Shown here piece by piece: positions 1-10,839 of a stretch of 64,000 bases of DNA. The notes under the pieces were generated by a model, which did not search any database, was not told the origin of the DNA, and saw only the letters and a list, made by a program, of their open reading frames with translations. This stretch comes from Isochrysis galbana (taxonomy: Eukaryota > Haptophyta > Isochrysidales > Isochrysidaceae). A program made the position numbers and the translations under genes. Location: contig CM030941.1 in assembly GCA_018136815.1 (NCBI GenBank), positions 3,925,559-3,989,558 on the forward strand, written 5' to 3'. Every line of letters starts with the position of its first letter. Position 1 is the stretch's first letter.

Positions 1-60
1 AGAGAGAGGAGAGAGGCAGACAGAGCGAGAGCGAGAGAGCGAGAGAGAGAGAGAGAGAGA
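1..60. repeat. GA-rich microsatellite 5' of the channel gene
   Basis: Nearly pure GA dinucleotide tract running into the window from its left edge and ending about 60 bp before the channel start codon. Similar tracts sit 5' of most host genes in this window. Confidence 0.9.
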
Positions 61-120
61 CGCCGCAAGGCTGGGCGTCCGCTCTGCGCAACACACAGGG
101 CAGGCTACGGAGAGAGTCTG

Positions 121-1780
121 ATGCCGGTCGTCGGGCGCGGCAGCGCTGCCGCCAGGGCGGTTCACCTGAGGCACTGGAAGAATGCGGGGGCGGGCGAGCG
201 GCCCAGCTCGGCGGCAGTACAGCTGAGCAGCCGGATCACCACCACTGCCGGCAAACGCAACCCGTGTACGCCGTGCATCACGCCGGTGCGCGAGGCATTC
301 CGGCCGTTTTGGAGGTACCAATGGAAGGCACAGACCCTCTACCAGCGGCAGCACGTGCAGTACGCCATAGCCTTTCTGATCTCGCTCAACTTTCTAGCCA
401 ACATCGTTGAGAGCCAGATCGATCCGTTCAGCACACTGCACGCTGCCGTGTGGCAGTGCATTGAGGACGTCTTCAACATCATCTTCCTCATTGAGTTGCT
501 CATCAACATGTACGCCCACTGGTTCGTGCGTTTCTGGGCCTCGGGGTGGAACATCTTCGACGTTGTTGTCGTCGCCGTCGGCATGGTTTCCTTGGCCAGG
601 GTCGACCTTCCAGGCGCGCTCAGCTTGCTGCGCATGCTCCGCGCCTTTCGCGTGTTCCGACTCTTCAAGAGGATCAAGTCGCTCAACCGGATTGTAGTCT
701 CGCTAGTCGCCGCTGTGCCGGGCATCGCCAACGCCTCATTTATCATGCTCCTGGTCATGTGCATCTACGCCATCCTGGGCGTCGAGTTCTACGGAAGCTT
801 CGGCGAGTCTGGAGCATACAACAACTCCGACGGCGCACGCGTTGATTCCATCTCGGACCGTCAGATGATGTATGGCGAGGAGTACTTTGGCACCTTCTCG
901 TCCGCCCTCTTCACCATGTTCCAGGTTCTCACGGGCGAATCGTGGGCCGAGGCCGTAGCGCGCCCACTCATCTTCCAGGAGGACGTGCTCTTCCGCGTGG
1001 GCAGCGCCGCCTTCTTCGTCTCCTTCATCCTAATCAACTCGATCGTGCTCATCAACGTCGTGGTTGCAGTGTTGCTCGAGAAGTGTATCGAGCCACCCGA
1101 CGTCAACGCCGTGGGCATGAGCGTGGACCCGTACTCAGAGCGTTTCGCGCACGACGTCTACCTGATGGAGGCACCGATGCCCGACATACGCGAACCGCAG
1201 TTCGCGCGCAAGGACAGCGTCAGGCTGTTGCCAAAGGAGGACGTCCCCGCGCACGCGTCGAGTGGAGGCCGGCCCAGCAAGCCGCAAGTCAGCGGGACGG
1301 GCAAGCCGCAAGTCACCTTTGGCCCTTGCGTCGCCGGCGGCAAACAGCAGGTTCTTCCGCAATACGAGAATGGGGAGTCGCCTCCAGGCGATGAGCTCGG
1401 CGACGATGAGAAGTCGCGAGGCGAGGGCGCTAGTACCGAGCGCACGCCAAGGGCGCCGCCTACACGGGAGCAGGTAGACAGGCTGGCGGCTAACGCCCAC
1501 CTCTTAGATGCTCTCATGGACGAGGTTGGGCTGATGCGTGAACAGATTCCCCTGCTTCTTCTGGCGGTCCAGGTGAGAGGCCCCCTCGCCTTCCCTGCGG
1601 CAGTACCAAGTGCCTGCGCTCACGCATGTGGCGCCACACCTCGCACAGATGGCCACGCCATGCCGATGACGCACAAGCCCCTCCCCCCCCCCCCCCCCGC
1701 CTCCCCCTTTGCTTGCGCAGTCACAAGCGCGACAACTCAAGAGGATGAAAGAGAATGTTGTCATGCGTAGCGAGCAGTGA
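121..1780 (+). CDS. single-domain voltage-gated cation channel
   Basis: Predicted 503-aa plasma-membrane channel, exons 121-1572 and 1721-1780. One six-helix domain is visible. S1 begins near residue 80. S4 near residues 168-188 has arginines at every third position (LRMLRAFRVFRLFKRIKS). The pore loop near residue 271 reads LTGESWAE, and S6 is near 298-322. One domain rather than four, with an acidic/Ser filter, resembles the prokaryotic NaV and protist EukCat-type channels, which pass Na+ and/or Ca2+ as tetramers; the selectivity here is inferred. The intron has GTGAGA and GCAG ends and falls between codons. Splicing extends a C-terminal helix (DALMDEVGLMREQ ... QARQLKRMKENV) that looks like a tetramerising coiled coil. 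Reading through the intron instead gives a proline-rich tail. The ATG at 121 is the first in frame; a further 5' exon outside the window cannot be excluded. Confidence 0.85.
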
Positions 1781-2489
1781 CAGCTGCGATCGGCGGCGCA
1801 ACAGATGGCGCCCGAGCCGACTGCGCGCTAGGACCCGGCTCAAGCACCTCGGTGCACGGCTTGTACGGCTTAGCTTTCGCAAGAGCGGCTCGTAGAGGGC
1901 GAACAGCACAGGCCCTCCTTGGAGGGGCGGCACTCAGCTGGATGGTGGCGGAGGGGGGGGGGGGGGGGCACGCAGTGCTCGTGAGCCAGGCATTGCTCGC
2001 AATCCAAGGAGCGCTTGCCCCGCCCCGCCTAGACGCGAGCCTTTGTCTACGCCTTGCGCCGCGTGGCAGCGCCACGGGCCTCGCGCGCGTTGCTTGTTGC
2101 TCTTGCCGCCGCCGGGCCGGGCCGACACCCACTGCTCATGCTCTCACAACACTTCAACCACCCGTATGAGCGCTCGAGCGATCTCGAGCCCTTTCGCCGC
2201 CTGGGCGATAACGGCGTGGGCTCTTCGTGCCTTTGAACGGCATCGCAGCACCTATTGACCACTGTAGCCTTGTAGTCTTTTCCTTATGATGAGTGTGGCT
2301 GAGTGTGTGTCTATGTGTGTGTGTCGGGGGGGAGGGTGCAATACGATGCGTGTGCCTGTCTAGCAGACGTGCGTGCGCACTCTCAGGAGGTGCGCACTTG
2401 TTGCGAGTAGGGGTTGATACTCCATCCTTAGGTTCTCCCACGTGGAGTCAGAGTAGCAAAAAAAACCTTTAAATATTCTCGCCTCGCGC
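1781..2489. other. intergenic, no gene seen
   Basis: GC-rich sequence with long G runs (about 1956-1970) and a GTGT-rich stretch near 2300-2325. No conserved coding segment was recognised on either strand. The start is the likely 3' untranslated region of the channel gene. Confidence 0.5.
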
Positions 2490-2767
2490 GTGCCCGTGGC
2501 GTCTACTGCACTGTAGCAACGCCCATTTCCCTATTCCTCTCCCTCACTTTCACTTCCCGCCTTGCGGCGACTCCCCTCGTGCTCTACTTAGGGGCCCAGG
2601 TTGCGGGGGGGGCTGGGTTGGGCGGGGTGAACCTGCCCCTAGTGGTCTGTTCTCGTCTTCCTCCTGTGCCTCTGGGTGGCCCGTTTTATTTGCTGTTGTT
2701 ACAAGGGTGCCTCGCTCGTCGTTGGCGGTTTGCTTTTAGCTCGTGATGTTCATGTTTTCGCGAGGGG
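2490..2767 (+). repeat. diverged older copy of the 755-bp element family
   Basis: Shares ordered blocks with the element at 2785-3540, for example GGCGACTCCCC followed by CTA and a G run (2567-2600) and a CTTCCTCCTGTGCCTC-like block (2656-2672), but is much more diverged. The younger copy lies immediately to its right. Confidence 0.45.
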
Positions 2768-2784
2768 GTTTACTCAAAGAGGGA

Positions 2785-3540
2785 TTTAACTTCTTAATAG
2801 TCTCACCGCACACGCGGCCGTGGACTCTCTACTTTCTACTCACGCAGCAAAACTTTCTACACCCCCAATCCGCCGGCCCTTTCCCCCCCGCCATCAGGCG
2901 ACTCCCCCTGTGCACTACTAGGGGGATAGGGGAAAAGGGCTTAGATATGGTCGGTGGCCCGCGCCCCCCCCGGTGATCCGTTCTCCCCTTCTCCTCCTAT
3001 GCCTACCGGGCTGGCGGCGTCCTAAGTCCCGACTTCTCCTGTAAATAGGTGCGGGACAGACTTACATATTTTTCGGTGGGCGGAGCGAGAGCTCCGCCCA
3101 CCCCCTTCTCCGCGCTCCCTCTCCTCTCTCCTGCGGCACGCGCGGTGGCGTGCCTGCGCCAGGCCTGCAGCTGCTTGCTGGCGACCCATGGAGGCTCCTG
3201 AAGGCCAGCTCAAGGGGCAGAGGAGGCTGGGGCTGGGCCCTGGCCTCCCCTGCCTCTCCCTCGCTGGCGCTCCTGAGCCTCTGGGGCCCCCAGCCTGCAC
3301 CTGTCTGCCTGTCGAACAGGGGGGGAGGGGGGTTGGAGCGATGGGCTGGCCACGAGGGGCCAGGACGAGCGATCCAGGCGTGCCTGTCAGTGGGAGAGTG
3401 GGTCAGCAGGGCAGTGGCCTCCTGGCAAGCCATCAGGCATGCCAGGAGGATGGGTGGTTCCTCCCCCACGGCAGGGGAGGAGTGGAGAGAGAGGGGGGCT
3501 CGTGCCCCCCCATGGGCGAACCAAGTATAAACTTAGTTTG
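2785..3540 (+). mobile_element. SINE-like retroposon, about 755 bp, with 17-bp target duplication
   Basis: The element is flanked by identical 17-bp direct repeats GTTTACTCAAAGAGGGA at 2768-2784 and 3541-3557, which is the mark of an insertion. It begins TTTAACTTCTTAATAGTC and ends CCAAGTATAAACTTAG. Further copies are at 39118-39868 (reverse) and 51430-51787 (truncated at the low-coordinate end). No recognisable protein is encoded; open frames run through it but do not resemble known domains. A long target duplication of this kind points to target-primed retrotransposition by a LINE, so a SINE-like or other non-autonomous retroposon is the best guess. No terminal inverted repeats are seen. 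Confidence 0.7.
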
Positions 3541-3557
3541 GTTTACTCAAAGAGGGA

Positions 3558-3931
3558 GATGTGCCTCGATCTCAGGCGAGCCTCTCGGAGAGGCCGAGTG
3601 ACAAGGCCGAGGTTGTTGTCGTTCATTTTCAGTTTGCCCTTGTTATCCTCTTCGAAGACGGGGGTGCTGAGTGCTGAGCTCCGCTGGTCTTTTGAGTTTC
3701 GGTTTTCTGCCTTGGGCCGCCGTGCGAGTGCGCACTAGGCACTAGGTGATGGGTGTTTAGCGGGGCAAGGCCCCTCACCAGGGTGGTAAACCCTATCACT
3801 GTGGATTCTAGAACTGGTATGTAGTGATACTCGTACGACTCGAATTCTTTCTACTCTGTAGAAGTCTCTCTTATTATGTATATATATTTACATATACAGC
3901 GTACCAGTGCCAAAAAAAAACGTCGGAAGAT
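3558..3931. other. repeat-derived intergenic DNA
   Basis: Becomes AT-rich toward 3860-3900 (TATATATATTTACATATA) and ends in a run of A at 3912-3920. No coding feature is seen. It is probably the right half of an older repeat interrupted by the 2785-3540 insertion. Confidence 0.4.
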
Positions 3932-4786
3932 TCATAGCGCTTGACGCAATTCGTCGGCATGAGGCACGCCCACATCGAAATACGAGGAGGTAATCGACTC
4001 CGAAGTTTCCGATGCTTGACGAGCGAGCCTATCGTTTGCTTGTTGGCGGCGAGCGGTGAGGGTGGATGAAGTAACCGCGGCGGCGACTATGTCGTGAATT
4101 TCAGAAGAATCGAAAGAATGGGCGTCACTCTCCTCGAGATGGAGAGGATCGTGATCGGGCTCGAGAGCAACTAAGCGGGATAAGCCGTCGGCGTCCCAGT
4201 GAGTGACTCCAGGTTTGTGCACGACGTCGAATCGATATTCGGCTAGCTTTAGGACCCATCGCATGAGGCGCGAGGCTGGCCCACCGGTGACTTGATCTTT
4301 CATCGTGTGAAGCCAGCGCAAAGCTGAATGGTCTACGACGAGGGTGAAGTGGCGACCCCAAAGATAAGGCCTCCAATTTCGGATCGATTCTAGCGCTGCT
4401 AGAAGTTCGATTTCAGTAACTGTCCAATGGCGCTCAGCCGGACTCAAACTACGACCGCCACTGCGCGGCCGGCGGAGCTCTTGGGCTGCCTCCGTGAGGT
4501 GCCGAGGTAATACCACCGCAGAGCCGCTCGCTCGTGCACGCAGAGAGGCGAGAGCGTGGAGAGCGGGTGACGGGGTATCATCGCGGGTGCCGACATCGGA
4601 GTTGTTTCGAGAGGAATCGAAGGACTGGATCGCGGACGCATTGATCGCTGCCACGCGCATGATGGCGGTGGCAGTGGTATCGAGAGGCAGGCAGTGCTTA
4701 GAGGCTGCGACCGGTGGCCGCGGCGACGTAGGACGAATGGAAGAAGACTCGGGGGCATGGTGATTGACGCACGACGCATGACGCAC
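3932..4786 (-). pseudogene. Ty3/gypsy-type RNase H fragment
   Basis: An open frame of 284 aa on the minus strand. Its middle matches the RNase H-like domain that follows reverse transcriptase in Ty3/gypsy retrotransposons: SLSPAERHWTVTEIELLAAL, then WRPYLWGRHFTLVVDHSALR, then VVHKPGVTHWDADGLSRL. No reverse transcriptase precedes it and no integrase follows, so this is a detached fragment. The 5' third does not resemble retrotransposon protein and is probably unrelated sequence read in frame. Confidence 0.75.
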
Positions 4787-4796
4787 GAAGGGCGCG

Positions 4797-4893
4797 GAAG
4801 TGCGGAAGGAGGCTTGTGGGAGGTGGTGGCAGGCGACTGGGGGTGGCTCAGGCGCGTGCTTGACTTGTATTGACTCGTTGACTCGGGGTATGG
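4797..4893 (-). repeat. dispersed repeat, inverted relative to the 31.1 kb copy
   Basis: The segment containing CTCAGGCGCGTGCTTGACTT and GACTCGTTGACTCGGGGTAT matches the reverse complement of about 31117-31213. It lies directly upstream of the RNase H fragment, suggesting the two travelled together or were joined by rearrangement. Confidence 0.65.
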
Positions 4894-4904
4894 GCCGCGT
4901 GTGT

Positions 4905-5300
4905 TAGGGTTGTGCCAGATGGGTTGTGAGTTGTGAGAGTGCTCTGTCGAAACAAGCGAATGCTTGTTCGTGGGGCAAGTCTCAAGGGGCATAGAGCACA
5001 GTCTTGAGAAAGAGAGAGGGAGCGCGCGCGCTACATGGCGACACAAGCCACGATCACACATCACTCACAAAAACCGCCCAGTCAACAAAGGGACACTCCG
5101 AAAACTCACGTAAACAGTCGCCACAATCAAAGAAACGAGTCCGGAGAAGAATGCAGCCAACCGAAACGAAGCCACAACGAAGAGTCTCGAAGTGAACGGC
5201 GATCACCCCTCAAGAAACAATGCCCATCCTAAAGTTAAAAGACACACAAGCCATCGGATCCGTCTAGAGTATTGTGGAAATACTCTGGATCCGACACCCC
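4905..5300. repeat. direct repeat copy A with terminal hairpin
   Basis: Shares with 6357-6706, in the same order, the block CGAAACAAGCGAATGCTTG, a block CAAGTCTCA and a block GCGCGCTACAT. Both copies end in a hairpin whose arms contain TAGAGTATT and AATACTCTGGAT. The segment beginning GTTAGGGTTGTGCCAGATGG at 4907 recurs near 7679. The pair could be remnants of LTRs or of a duplicated element end; LTR boundaries were not established. Confidence 0.55.
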
Positions 5301-6356
5301 CCGACTAAATGTCGAGCGTCCGCGCGAGTCAAACTTGTACAGCACACTCACAGGCGTCCCCATGAGGCACACGCAAGTCTGACATGCACAAACAAACACA
5401 AGTGAACGAGGCCCTCTTGCCTTTCACCCCAAAGAGTGTGCGCACTCAGTGGGTTAAACCAACACGAAGAACACATTGTTGGTTTGAAGACAAGTCTCAC
5501 TCGGGGCGCACATCCCTAATGAGAACGTTACGGGCACACGAACACACTCCGAACGCACGGTAGCTCACAATCCGAACAAACAACGTGACAAGGGAGTCAA
5601 GGAATCCCAAGAATCAACCAAGAACCGAGTCTTCTCTCAAATCTTTGAACTTGAACTTGAACCCGAACTCGAGAACATCGACAGAAACCAACAAACGTCG
5701 ACCCCGATCAACCTAGTACCTTGAATACATCATATTTAGAGCCGAATGAAACAAGAATCATCGAGAATCAAGAACCTGGAACCTGGAGGCAAATAGCCGA
5801 ACTGGGTGGCGTATAGCCGGACTGAGAATGAAGGGTGGCCGTAGCCAAATCGAGAACGAACAAGAACAAAAACACGGCTCAAAACATGACGCAATCGAGG
5901 GAGGAGGATTGACCGAGGGACCAAGGCTGAAGGCCGCTGAAAATGAACGCGCGATCGAGAGCAAGATCGAGAGAAAGCTCGAGAGAAAGCTCAAGGACAA
6001 GGCAGAAAGCAAGGGAGACCCAACAGCCCACTCAACGCGAACGAACGGACACGCAAGCAGCTGCACGTCGGGATCGGGAACACAGAACCAAACAACACAT
6101 CAAGCCATCTTGTCTACAACCATCTTCGTCGAACCGATTGATGAGAATGAGGACGACAAGGAGGAAGGAGGAAGAAGTCAAGAGAAAGAAAGCCTAAAAA
6201 CTTGAGGCTAGCAAGAGCTCAGCCAACAAGCACCGAGAAAGAAGGGAGGAAGATGTGGGAAAGGCAACGGGCAGGCGAGAAGATGAAGATGGAAAGAATG
6301 GTGGGCGGCGAGGCGCGGCGAGGGCGTGCAAGTGAGTGGGGGATGTCTTCAAACTG
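5301..6356. other. spacer between the direct repeats, one charged ORF
   Basis: Relatively AT-rich for this window. An open frame at 5828-6205 (+, 125 aa) is rich in Lys, Glu and Arg (for example IESKIERKLERKLKDKAESK) and could form a helix. It has no recognised domain and no splice or promoter support, so it is not called as a gene. Confidence 0.35.
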
Positions 6357-6706
6357 TCGAAACAAGCGAATGCTTGATCGTGGCAAGTCTCAGCGGGGCT
6401 AGGGGCACGGAGTGAAGAGAAGTCTTGAGAGAGGGGGGAAAAGGGCGCGCTACATCGCGACGAGGACCCACGAGACACCACCCCACATCACTCACTCACC
6501 AACAAGAAAACTCCGAAAGCTAACGCAACATCGCACAAACAAACCAATTAAACGAGAGAAACGAATGCAAATTCGACGTGCAATGCGGCGGAGCTTCGAG
6601 ACAACTCATTGGCGAAAACAAAACTCACTCGATTTTCTTTACACACACCTCACATCGATAGAAGCACCGCATCCGCCTAGAGTATATAAAATACTCTGGA
6701 TGCGAC
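6357..6706. repeat. direct repeat copy B with terminal hairpin
   Basis: Second copy of the 4905-5300 repeat, beginning GTCGAAACAAGCGAATGCTT and ending in the hairpin GCATCCGCCTAGAGTA ... TACTCTGGATGC at 6669-6702. A LINE fragment starts a few tens of bases beyond it. Confidence 0.55.
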
Positions 6707-6747
6707 ATGCTCCTGCTTCGCTCAGGCTTAGCCGGGTGAGCCTACCT

Positions 6748-6905
6748 ATGCTATGTATCGCCGATACGAGTTCCTCCATCGTGGTTTTGCCTTCAAGTTG
6801 TATCGCGTCGTTGTCGGCGAGGGGGTGCTCTTTGAGTGCCTCCTCGAGTTCCCTATCTCGTGTTGTTTCCCTTTCCTGGTAAAGCCACACGTAGTACCGC
6901 GCCCT
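6748..6905 (-). pseudogene. LINE ORF2 fragment (pre-RT region)
   Basis: The minus-strand frame reads YYVWLYQERETTRDRELEEA and then IQLEGKTTMEELVSAIHSIG. This matches the segment just before the reverse transcriptase core in the LINE copies at 13959-14722 and 50822-51149. About 50 codons remain and both ends are truncated. Confidence 0.75.
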
Positions 6906-8717
6906 CTCGAGGGCGCTTTGGGTGCGAGGCGCCGAGCATGGCCCGATCGTCTGTCGCGGCGGGTGTGGCGGCAGGAGGGGAGGGGAGCGGCGCGCGCTCC
7001 ATGACCCTATCGTTTTAACGATAGTTGGGAGCTATGACCGATAGATGAGAGAAGACAACAGACGGTCATGGGACATTTGATGACATCAAGAGAAGGTAAG
7101 AGAAGAGGGCCGGAGGCGACGGACGGCACGCCGAGGGAAAGAACCTGCCGCGGGGGGGGGCGAGGGACCGAGGGCACGGCGGGGCAGCGTGGGAGGGCGC
7201 GAGGCCAATCTCGGAGCGAGATCGCGTCCTTTCCCTCGCGGAGCGCGGAGAGACCCCCCACGAGATATCTTGGGACCGGAGAATGAGAATGTTTTGGACG
7301 AATCTTCCTGCCGTCGGCCGAGGAGAGGCGGACGGAGAGAGAGAGAGAGAGAGTCTCGCAGAGCGACTGCAGAACGAGAAGTCGAAGTCATACCGGTTTA
7401 TTACCTTAAACGAGCCAACAATTATAGTAACAGCAAAAACAAAATTCGAATCGCAAATTTCGAGACCAAAACATGCAAACCTGGACTTGAGACCATGGGG
7501 AATCCGAATCTGTGTGTCTTGTGCGTCAGTGGCAACACGGGGAACTGTTCAATTGTGATTATGAGCGCGTACCTTACACGAATATTCATGCCTACAGCCT
7601 TCAGATGGGCAGGAATACAACACAAGCTAGCGAGCCCCATAGTTCCGCCCATAGCTGTGGGACGTTGGGGCTAGCGTTGTTAGGGTTGTGCCAGATGGGT
7701 TGCGATAATGCGCCCGCTTCGCGGAGGCTGAGTCTATTGAAGGGTAGTGTATAGTGTACGGAATGTTTCCAGCGCGTTTTCCAAAAGAGCGACTGGCGGC
7801 TTTTGCTCGCCAAATGTGCCGTTTGTCAGTCGATAGGGTGGGGATGGTCGAGACCACTGCCGCTCTGCCTGGTCCGTTCCGGCAGAACCACGCGTCTAGG
7901 ATTTGTTTCCAGTGTGCCTGGCGCGTCCAGGTAATTGAGGATCCATTTAGCTCTTAGTGCTTGCACGCGGTGATGCTAGTCTAGGGCAGTCCTAGCCCTG
8001 CAGATTGGAGATTGCGCGGCCGTTAGCCGTGTCACCCTCTATCGGGGCTGTCGGGTATTTGAAATTTAGTTGACCTCTAACCAATATCAGGAAGTTGCCC
8101 TCAAATGCGAGGAGGCAAGACATCCTGCCGCCTTGCAAGGGGAAGGAGGGGGGGGGACAGGGAACGTCGCACGTCGCCAAGGGGGGGAAACGATGCGCGC
8201 GGGAGGGGGTGGCACATGCTCATGATGGCAACAAGGCGACATGGTCACATGGCTCCAGCCATGCATGGACAGAGAACAAAAAGCTCACACACAAAACGAA
8301 CCATCACACCACGTCTCGCGAGCGTTGGCCACCTGGCGAGACCACGCAGTGCATGCACACGCACACGGACTTTCATGACGGAACAACACACCGCGGCCCC
8401 TTGCGCTCCCAACATCGGGCTGCCGCCGCCGAGCAGATCATGCACGTCGAGCAGCGCAGGGGCAGGACCACTTCACAATCACACGCGTGCTGTCCAACGG
8501 CCCGCAGCCTCCCTCAAGGAGTGTGGGTAGGTCGTTGCAACATGCTACGGCCAACGAAATCGAAGGCGCCAATAGATACCACTCGGTCATCGCCTGAGCT
8601 CGAGCTCGCGACGACGAGTAGGTGGGTGGGGCGGGTGGGGACCTCATCACTGGACACGTCTGAGGTGGTGGAGGGGGGGGGGGAGGCGTGGCGCTCGCGG
8701 CGGGTGCTGCCCGCCGC
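6906..8717. other. intergenic, repeat-derived, no gene seen
   Basis: Contains a short GA run (7338-7354), a second occurrence of GTTAGGGTTGTGCCAGATGG near 7679, an AT-rich patch (7395-7460) and a G-rich run at 8147-8158. No open frame here resembles a known protein. Its right end is the 3' flank of the F-box/BACK/FHA gene. Confidence 0.4.
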
Positions 8718-10824
8718 TCACCCCATCTCGGTGTAGGTCTGTGTGGCGGTATCGCGCATCGGCGGCCCAGGCGCCACGTAGGTGAACGAGGGGAAGGTGT
8801 AGGGCTGCACGTGTGGCTGCTGCGCCGCAGTAAAAACGAGCTCGATGCGGTCTTTGTCCCTCAGGCGCCGCTTGCGTCCCTTGCCGAGCAGAACGCCGTT
8901 GACGAAGGTACCATTCTGCGAGAGGTCTTCGATCCACGCCTCAAGGCGGCCACGCTTGTGACCCGCGAGCTCGGATTCGGCGCGAGGCGAGGCCGGCGGA
9001 CTTGGCTCGCCAGCATCAGCGGCCTCCTCCGGCGGGAGCGGTGCACCATGTACGTCGACGGGCGGCCAACCCATCTGGTGGAAGAGGCGGAAGTGGGCGC
9101 CGGAGATGTAGGGCATTGGCGCGTTTTGGCCGATGCGCAGATCCGACTTGCGCGAGCGGCCGACGACCTGCTCCTTAGTGCACTCGAGCCGCGTCGAGCG
9201 TAGGGGCAGTTGCGGTTGGCTGCCGCCCGACATCCGGAGCGTGCCCCACGAATAGCAGCGTGAGGGCGGGGTGGGCAGCGAGATGGCCGAGGCGGGCCGC
9301 CGGAGCCAGAGAGCGTGCTGCTTGAGGAGGATGTGGCGCAGACGTGCCTGAAGCGGCGTGGGCGCGCCTGCCTCGCCCTCCGCCCCAGCGACCGCCTCGA
9401 GCATGGTGAAGACGCGCGAGGCGGGCGGCGTCACGAGCATGGCAAGCGGCACCGTTGCGCCGACGCTGAAGCCAATGGGCGCGAGGAAGGGCCGGGCAGC
9501 GGGTAAGGACCCTTCGCCGTCGACGGATCTGGCGTGCACCAGCGGCGGGAGCAGCGCCTGGTGCAACGGCGCGCCAGCTTGGATGAGCTCGGAGAGCTTA
9601 AGGACATTGGGACTGCCAGCCGAGAGGAAGGATAGCGGGAAGACGGGGAGGCCCTGTACGTACGGCAAGCCGGCAGTGGCGGCGAGCGATGGGCCGATGG
9701 TGAGGGGTGAGGAGGCAGCGGCCGCCTCGACCCGGCAGTCGAGCTGCTCGGCGTGCTTGTCCCACCGTCCGCTCGATGGGCTGTCCGCCGCGCGCATCGT
9801 GGCAGGCGCGACGGCGCCGCCAGCCGTGAGCATCGTCTCCTCAGTCGGAGTGAGGACGGCGGCGGTCGGCTCGCGCGCAGCGGCGGGCGGCGTCATCGAG
9901 CGGCCCACCACAAGCGATTCGAGCGACGAGCGGCGCAGCAGCGGGTGCGCTGCTTCAGCCTGGTGCACGGCGAGCGAGGCCTGCTGCACCGCGAGCGAGA
10001 GCTCGAGCGTGCGGCGGCTGCGATGCTCAAAGACGTGCAGCATGTCGGCGCGGAATGAGTCGGGCAGCAGCTCCCAGCGCACGTGGTCGAAGAGCCGCTC
10101 GGCGATCTCAAGCTTGGCCGTGGAGGGCGAGGAGGTGAGCCAGCGCAGGATCGCCTCGAGGACCGTTTCCTCCGACTGGCAGACGAGCTCGTCACTTAAG
10201 AGGAGCTGTGTCAACACTTCGGCCGGCAGCGTCGGGAAGGATGGCGCTTCGATGACTGCGAGGGGGGTGGGGAGGCGGAAGGGAGCAAGGTGAACGTGCG
10301 GCGCGGCAAGGTGTGGCGCACCAGCGTGCGCCGCTCCGCCCGTCCCGTCTCTTGCGCGCGTTTCCTCTCCCCTCCTCGCGGCCTGCTCGCACTCGCGTCA
10401 TACAGAGGCCGCTCTGCCCGAATCCCCTCGTCGTCTACAGCCCCCCCCCCCCCCTACGCCTCATCGACCCCGGGCCCCAGCCCCAGCCCCAGCTCCACCC
10501 CGTCGGCTCACCCTGTGCAAATCCGAGCGTCATCATCTCGATGCACCTCTGCCTGAGCCGCGCCGAGCAGAGAAGGTTGGAGAGCGCGAGGATCTGCACG
10601 GCGTTGTGCGGCGCGAGCGCCTTGAACGGCGCCATCTCCTCCACGAGCGAGAGCCAGTGAGAGGAGGAGCGAGAGGTGGAGTCGAGAGAGAAGCGCCAGC
10701 CAGCACAGACTCTCCGGCAGAGCAGCCGCTCCCTTGCGGGCAGGTGGGAGAGGACGAGCCAGAGGTTGTCGACAAAGTCGACGGAGAGGGCGAGAGGGAG
10801 GCCAGCTCTCCGTGCGCGACCCAT
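8718..10824 (-). CDS. F-box-like/BACK/FHA domain protein
   Basis: Two exons, 10824-10512 and 10255-8718, joined in phase at a GTGAGC donor and CTCGCAG acceptor, giving 616 aa. Residues 10-45 (VDFVDNLWLVLSHLPARERL, then RRVCAGWR) look like an F-box, which would bind Skp1. Residues about 75-190 (VQILALSNLLCSARLRQRC, then LPAEVLTQLLLSDELVC, then VLEAILRWLTSS) match the BTB-tail/BACK helices of BTB adaptors. The C-terminal third is an FHA domain, a phosphothreonine reader: VVGRSRKSDLRIG, ISGAHFRLF and LSQNGTFVNGVLLGKG carry the conserved GR, S-x-x-H and NG positions, with a Pro/Glu-rich insert inside the domain. The expected role is a ubiquitin-ligase substrate adaptor recruiting phosphorylated targets; this is inference from domains. 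The stop codon is at 8718-8720. Confidence 0.8.
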
Positions 10825-10839
10825 GGAGGGAGTGGGGGC

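Noticed and set aside
5004-6205. A CRISPR-like or tandem array suggested by repeated short words
   Set aside because: Repeats are two long diverged copies, not regular repeat-spacer units, and the genome is eukaryotic.
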